Positions 60,182 to 64,000 of a stretch of 64,000 bases of DNA are shown one piece after another. The stretch is from positions 372,001 to 436,000 of the forward strand of contig JBMNGP010000005.1 in NCBI GenBank assembly GCA_050949905.1. Direction: 5' to 3'. The notes under the pieces were generated by a model. That model was given only the letters and a program-made list of their open reading frames with translations, made no database searches and was not told the DNA's origin. The translations under genes and the position numbers were made by a program. Positions within the stretch are counted from its first letter, which is position 1, and the number at the start of each line of letters is the position of its first letter. Origin of the DNA: DUML01 sp050949905 (GTDB taxonomy: Bacteria; Bacillota; Desulfitobacteriia; Desulfitobacteriales; Syntrophobotulaceae).

Positions 60182-61450
60182 TTAACTGATATTTTTCTCC
60201 TTCTTTTGATATTTTTCTAAAAGCTTGTCCTTGCTTATCCAGACCAGTTTCGGTTTAGTACCTAAACTTTCCGTTTTTCTTTCCTTCCCGGCCGGATGAT
60301 AAATGCGTATTATTATTTTTTGAAGAATACCAATTAGATAGCCATTGCTGTAGGGATAGTTCAGGACATTAAAACCAAGACCCCGAGCGCCTCTGTTTAA
60401 AAGGGTAGTGCCAATGTAGACTTTAACATGCTGGAATTCGGGATGAGTAGCAATATAGCTTGCTAAAACAGGCAGAGACATCCGTACTTGTTTTAAAGCC
60501 TTAATTCCAGCACTTTGCAAATTAGATCCTGCTGTTTGAAAGCGAATATTATCAAAATGTATTTCCCCAATGTTGTCTCCCTTGGTTGCTAAGAGATCGC
60601 CTTTTTCATTATAGAGATTCGGGCCTCGATAGGAAGTGAGAGTGAGGCGGAATAAATTCTGATCATCAATTCGTCTCAGCCGATAGATCTTAGCATAAAG
60701 ATGTTCCCATTTTTCCCATAATCGAAAGGCAATTCTTCTCGTAAGGGGCCAATTCGGAAACTCTAAGGGCACAATAGGCAGTTTTAGCTCTTTTCTTATG
60801 CGTCCAAATAGTTCATCCAGACAGGCTAAGGTATTATTGGGGGCAGACTGTTCTCCGCCGCTATCATGGAGAAGGATAATTGTCCCTTCTGCTGTTTTAG
60901 TGATGATGGTTTTAATGATATCTGAAGTTGATCTTTGTTCTTTCCAATCCTTTCCTTTAGCAGTCCAACTCACTATTTTCTTATTCCTGGCAAGGCTCCA
61001 CAAATAAAGAGAGAGGTTAACACTTCCCCAGGGTGGCCTAATATAATCTGGCTCACTGCCAATGACCTTCTTAATTACGTCAATTCCCTTATCCCAGTTT
61101 TCCCAGGTGGTTTGAGGTGACATTAGCCAGGCGTGTTTGTGCACATAACCGTGGGAACCAATGATATGACCTTGTTCCTGGATCATTTTGACAAGAGCAG
61201 GATTCTTTTCTGCTTTTTCTCCTACTAGGAAAAAGCAGGCTTTGATCTTATTGCGAGCCAGGATATTCAAGAGGAGAGGGGTATACTTGGGGTCCGGACC
61301 GTCATCAAAGGTTATAACTACACCAGGAGAATACTGACGTTTCCAGGAGCCTATTCCAAAATAATGAAGCATAATTTCCGGAATAAAAAAATAGATACTT
61401 GCTAATAAAAAACTAAAGAAAGCAAGATAGCTAATTAAGTTAGCGAACAC
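60182..61450 (-). CDS. membrane-anchored polysaccharide deacetylase with C-terminal YkoP-like domain
   Basis: A 422-residue protein with an N-terminal membrane helix (about 5-25), a NodB deacetylase domain and a further domain of about 190 residues. Motifs are VVITFDDGPDPKYT (about 45, catalytic Asp and metal Asp), GSHGYVHKHAW (about 98, metal His pair), YIRPPWGSVN (about 135) and IILLHDSGG (about 193). The C-terminal part resembles the YkoP-type domain found after some deacetylases. Substrate may be peptidoglycan or a lipid-linked glycan. The start is GTG 61450. It is 14 bases after a glycosyltransferase gene, so the two probably work in one pathway. Confidence 0.85.
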   Translation of the reverse strand: MFANLISYLAFFSFLLASIYFFIPEIMLHYFGIGSWKRQYSPGVVITFDDGPDPKYTPLLLNILARNKIKACFFLVGEKAEKNPALVKMIQEQGHIIGSHGYVHKHAWLMSPQTTWENWDKGIDVIKKVIGSEPDYIRPPWGSVNLSLYLWSLARNKKIVSWTAKGKDWKEQRSTSDIIKTIITKTAEGTIILLHDSGGEQSAPNNTLACLDELFGRIRKELKLPIVPLEFPNWPLTRRIAFRLWEKWEHLYAKIYRLRRIDDQNLFRLTLTSYRGPNLYNEKGDLLATKGDNIGEIHFDNIRFQTAGSNLQSAGIKALKQVRMSLPVLASYIATHPEFQHVKVYIGTTLLNRGARGLGFNVLNYPYSNGYLIGILQKIIIRIYHPAGKERKTESLGTKPKLVWISKDKLLEKYQKKEKNIS

Positions 61451-61464
61451 TAAAATTTCACTTC

Positions 61465-62610
61465 CTAGCTGGTACTTTGCGTAATACTCATGTCCTGATA
61501 TTTCTTAGGCTTAAGAGTTTCCTTGATAATTATTTCAATAATTTTTTGCCAAGCAGGTGCTTCAATTTCATTCAAATACTCATTTACTCTTTTTAACCAC
61601 TGGTCTTGTTCATCCTTGTCCTCCAAAAAGGAAGCAAGTTGTTCGGTCAAATGGCTAGTGAGATCAAGGGCGTAAATCAGCCTGCGCTCTAAAAGGTAGT
61701 CCTTATTAATCTGTTCTTGACCCGGAAGAGCAGAGTGAATAAAAATGGGAAGTCTTTTATGAAGAGCTTCGCTGATCGTGACTCCTCCCGATTTGGTGAT
61801 AAGGGCATGGGCTTCCGTGTATAGAGCATTCATAGTCTCCCTAGATGAAATATAGGTCAGAGGTTTTAAATTTTTAAAGTTAAGAGTCTTAATTTCTTTG
61901 TAAAGTTTCTTATTATTGCCGCACAAGAGATAAAAAAGGTAGTCTTCACTTGTCGGTAAATTAGTAAGTAATTGTTGAATGTCTCCTAGACCGCCGCTTC
62001 CTCCTGAAATCAGTATGTTATAGAAGGGCGAAGGTTGGTTAGGGGTTCTGGGAGTAAAGCATTCCTCAACCGGAATTCCAGTTACAAAAATCTTATTAGG
62101 GTTTACATTATGCTTCACAGTTAGTTGGGATTTCAAGTTTTGATCTGGTACAAAGTGATAGTCGATTCCTTCTATACCCCAAAGCCTGTTGACAAAAAAA
62201 TCAGTATAAACGTTAATGATCGGTGGCGTGTAGTCCCCGGTATTTTTTAACCTGCTTAAGAGGAAGGAAGGAAATGCTTGGGTGCAAATAATGAGATCTG
62301 GTTGTTCTTGATCCAATAAGCATTTCATTTTATCTAAGAATTTCATCTCATACCATTGGAAGTGCTTTGTGGACTTCGACGGATAAACAAAGTATTTATA
62401 AAGCCAAACAAAAGTTTGCGGTGAATGGTCAATCCAGGTCAGATATGTCAACCGGAAGGCTTTTTCCAACAACTTATCAGCATAACTAAAAAAGTCGATT
62501 TTAGTACACTTGAGATTATTAATTCTAGATTCCAGCGAACGTATTAAGGCATCTGCCACAGTGTGATGGCCTGTTGGTATTTGCAGAAATGGAAGAAATA
62601 GTATTTTCAT
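61465..62610 (-). CDS. MGDG-synthase/UgtP-type glycosyltransferase
   Basis: The 381-residue GT-B enzyme resembles monogalactosyldiacylglycerol synthases and processive diacylglycerol glucosyltransferases (GT28). It has the N-terminal PTGHHTVADALIRSLESR (about 12-29, acceptor side), INVYTDFFVNRLWGIEGIDY (about 136), VTGIPVEECF (about 176), ILISGGSGGLGD (about 196) and KSGGVTISEALHKRLPIFI (about 273, nucleotide-sugar side). It probably glycosylates a membrane lipid. ATG 62610 follows AAAGGGG. It is the first gene of a pair with the deacetylase. Confidence 0.85.
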   Translation of the reverse strand: MKILFLPFLQIPTGHHTVADALIRSLESRINNLKCTKIDFFSYADKLLEKAFRLTYLTWIDHSPQTFVWLYKYFVYPSKSTKHFQWYEMKFLDKMKCLLDQEQPDLIICTQAFPSFLLSRLKNTGDYTPPIINVYTDFFVNRLWGIEGIDYHFVPDQNLKSQLTVKHNVNPNKIFVTGIPVEECFTPRTPNQPSPFYNILISGGSGGLGDIQQLLTNLPTSEDYLFYLLCGNNKKLYKEIKTLNFKNLKPLTYISSRETMNALYTEAHALITKSGGVTISEALHKRLPIFIHSALPGQEQINKDYLLERRLIYALDLTSHLTEQLASFLEDKDEQDQWLKRVNEYLNEIEAPAWQKIIEIIIKETLKPKKYQDMSITQSTS

Positions 62611-62865
62611 TTACACTGCCCCTTTCTAAAAAAGAAAGTAAAGTCGTTTTTGGAAAGGATCTATGTGTAATTCCTAGTTTTTCCATCTGTCAAATATCTA
62701 TGCAAAATTTAATTGCTAATCTGCTGGAAACACTATGCAGGGTCCAGACATAAGTCTAAAGACAATAAAATATATTTCTAACATATTATTTCCCAAATTC
62801 TGTTGGTTTAGATCAAAACTATCCTGCAAATAATTAGAGCAGATTGCGTTTTAAGGAGTGTGAAA

Positions 62866-63444
62866 ATGGCCAGAAGAAATAATAGATCCCTCAATTTGAC
62901 CAGTATTATTGCCACCATAGCTACTGCGGTTTTAGCAATAACTGCTTTAATTACGGTATATATTACGATTTCTGCTTGGAAAGAGGAACAAGAGGCCAAT
63001 AGGCCATATTTTACATTTGGAGAATCACCGGAAGTTGTTTTTAACGAGACCCCGCAATTTGAGATCAAGTTTACCAATGTCGGTGAGCATCCGGCGGTAA
63101 GCCTTTGGAGCAAATCATTAGTTTTCAGTTCCCAACTTGATTCCAAGCCCATTGCCGTCGATGAATATGCTTTAGTTAATGATATACCTAAAAATGCTTC
63201 AGCAACTTTGCTGATAGGTTTAGAGGCTTTAGAAGAGCAAACAAGAGAAGGGGAAGTATTGCCACATTTTATTGTTATTGTTCTAAGATATGAAGACCCG
63301 ATTATTCATAAAAAGTTTGAACAGACTCTTTATCTTAAATGGAATGGCATTGAAGAGGGGCAAATCCTCGCAACTAATCATGCCGAAGAAGAAGAAAAGA
63401 AAACAATTATTAAATATTTTGCCGAAAATAAAATAGGTTTATAG
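62866..63444 (+). CDS. membrane-anchored protein of unknown family (intact relative of the gene at 30558)
   Basis: The 192-residue protein has a basic N-terminus, one membrane helix (about 11-36, ending ALITVYITISAW) and a beta-rich extracytoplasmic or cytoplasmic domain with NRPYFTFGESPEVVF, FTNVGEHPAVSLWS, YALVNDIPKNASA and YLKWNGIEEG, ending in a Glu/Lys-rich helix. The same blocks occur in the disrupted minus-strand gene at 30.0-30.6 kb. I do not recognise the family. ATG 62866 has AAGGAG seven bases upstream. It stands alone, with glnS next. Confidence 0.7.
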   Translation: MARRNNRSLNLTSIIATIATAVLAITALITVYITISAWKEEQEANRPYFTFGESPEVVFNETPQFEIKFTNVGEHPAVSLWSKSLVFSSQLDSKPIAVDEYALVNDIPKNASATLLIGLEALEEQTREGEVLPHFIVIVLRYEDPIIHKKFEQTLYLKWNGIEEGQILATNHAEEEEKKTIIKYFAENKIGL

Positions 63445-63465
63445 GTAAAATTATTCCTTAGGGAT

Positions 63466-63494
63466 TTGCTATTTTAAACAAATCTTACTATACT
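63466..63494 (+). promoter_or_regulatory. SigA promoter of glnS
   Basis: TTGCTA (63466-63471), exactly 17 bases, TATACT (63489-63494). Transcription would begin near 63501, so the coding region must start after that. Confidence 0.7.
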
Positions 63495-63529
63495 AAAACA
63501 ATAAGCTGTTTTCCTAGGGGGTAATTACT

Positions 63530-64000
63530 ATTAATACTACATTATCTTCTTCAAACTTTATTCATAATATAATTCGTGAAGATTTACAGATGAATAGAAA
63601 TAACGGAAGAGTCCATACCCGTTTTCCACCGGAGCCCAATGGTTATCTGCATATTGGACATGCTAAATCCATTTGTTTGAATTTTGGGATTGCCAAAGAT
63701 TTTAACGGGTTATGCAATCTGCGTTTTGATGATACTAACCCCAGTAAAGAAGAAGTAGAATATGTTGAATCTATCAAAGAAGATATAAAATGGTTGGGGT
63801 TTTCTTGGGATGAAAGGTTGTATTATGCTTCGGATTATTTTGAACAACTTTATGATTTTGCTGTAAAATTAATTAAGAAAAATAAAGCTTATGTCTGTGA
63901 CCTGTCGGCGGAGGAGATTCGTGAATACCGAGGGACCCTAACAGAACCTGGTAAAGAAAGCCCTTATCGCAGCCGTTCAGTTGAGGAAAACTTAGATTTA
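63530..64000 (+). CDS. glnS: glutaminyl-tRNA synthetase, 5' part, apparently with an ATT start
   Basis: Charges tRNA-Gln directly. The 157 visible codons contain GRVHTRFPPEPNGYLHIGHA (class I HIGH motif, about 26-45), KSICLNFGIAKDFNG, LRFDDTNPSKEEVEYVESIK and WLGFSWDERLYYASDYF, all diagnostic. The gene runs off the right edge. The conserved N-terminus NFIHNIIREDL (residues 9-19) is encoded upstream of the first ATG (63590), and no ATG, GTG or TTG lies between it and the in-frame stop at 63515. ATT 63530, eight bases behind AGGGGG, is the best start. Start confidence is lower than the gene call. Confidence 0.9.
   Translation, partial: MNTTLSSSNFIHNIIREDLQMNRNNGRVHTRFPPEPNGYLHIGHAKSICLNFGIAKDFNGLCNLRFDDTNPSKEEVEYVESIKEDIKWLGFSWDERLYYASDYFEQLYDFAVKLIKKNKAYVCDLSAEEIREYRGTLTEPGKESPYRSRSVEENLDL

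Noticed and set aside
63590..64000. glnS starting at ATG 63590
   Set aside because: It would remove the conserved N-terminal GlnRS helix and has no ribosome binding site; ATT 63530 is behind AGGGGG.
1..64000. CRISPR arrays, tRNA and rRNA genes
   Set aside because: I found no regularly spaced repeats and no cloverleaf or rRNA-like segment while reading the intergenic regions.

Overview
The window looks like the chromosome of an endospore-forming, anaerobic, Gram-positive bacterium of the class Clostridia. It carries the full spoIIIA operon, spoIVB, spo0A, spoIIM, the spoIIA operon with sigF, spoVAC/AD/AE/F and a sporulation-type DacF. Its genes use AGGAGG-type ribosome binding sites, many TTG and GTG starts, and a moderately AT-rich base composition. 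The gene order (aroQ - Xaa-Pro peptidase - efp - spoIIIA - Asp23 - nusB - xseAB - ispA - dxs - tlyA - nadK - argR - recN - spoIVB - spo0A), an adjacent NfnAB-type pair and a glutaminyl-tRNA synthetase fit a relative of Desulfitobacterium, Desulfosporosinus or Dehalobacter. That placement is inferred from gene content and order; no 16S gene is present.

Layout. 1-3.3 kb: end of a type IV pilus gene, a LysM protein, aroQ, an aminopeptidase and efp. 3.4-8.6 kb: spoIIIAA-AH. 8.7-9.8 kb: an Asp23/AmaP/DUF2273 envelope-stress set. 9.8-24.8 kb: a long + strand housekeeping run (nusB, TsaD-like paralogue, NfnA/NfnB, corA behind a structured leader, xseA/xseB, ispA, dxs, tlyA, nadK, rRNA methyltransferase, argR, and a recN that is frameshifted in this sequence). 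24.9-26 kb: a 3'-truncated IS256-type element sits between recN and spoIVB. 26.1-28.3 kb: spoIVB and spo0A. 28.5-30.6 kb: an IS5-type element that lost its 3' end, fused tail to tail with a truncated minus-strand membrane protein gene whose intact relative lies at 62.9 kb. 30.7-37.5 kb: NUDIX hydrolase, EndoQ-like PHP protein, spoIIM, xerD, deoB, purine nucleoside phosphorylase (apparent frameshift in an A9 run) and pyrimidine nucleoside phosphorylase. 38.2-44.6 kb: dacF, the spoIIA operon on the minus strand, and the spoVA genes diverging from it. 45-54.4 kb: NhaD-type antiporter, a DHH-CBS-tRNA nucleotidyltransferase fusion, trpS, scpAB, and lysA behind a lysine riboswitch with an intrinsic terminator. 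54.5-64 kb: minus-strand membrane genes (YihY, DUF4363, DUF421), a ParM-like actin with an overlapping ribbon-helix-helix partner, an altronate dehydratase/sulfolactate lyase-type pair, a polysaccharide deacetylase with a glycolipid-type glycosyltransferase, and the 5' end of glnS.

Most genes are ordinary vertical-inheritance housekeeping or sporulation genes. The sporulation genes cover several stages: Spo0A entry, SigF activation by SpoIIAA/AB, SpoIIM engulfment, the SpoIIIA feeding channel, the SpoIVB signal to SigK, and SpoVA-mediated dipicolinate uptake. The points that most deserve a second look are: (a) the chromosomal ParM-like/ParR-like pair; (b) a structured, unassigned RNA leader before corA; (c) a shared SigH-like promoter plus 0A-box layout at spo0A and spoIIA; (d) glnS, which seems to start with ATT; (e) two frame disruptions at A runs (recN and the purine phosphorylase); and (f) the two decayed IS elements with a disrupted member of a small membrane-protein family.
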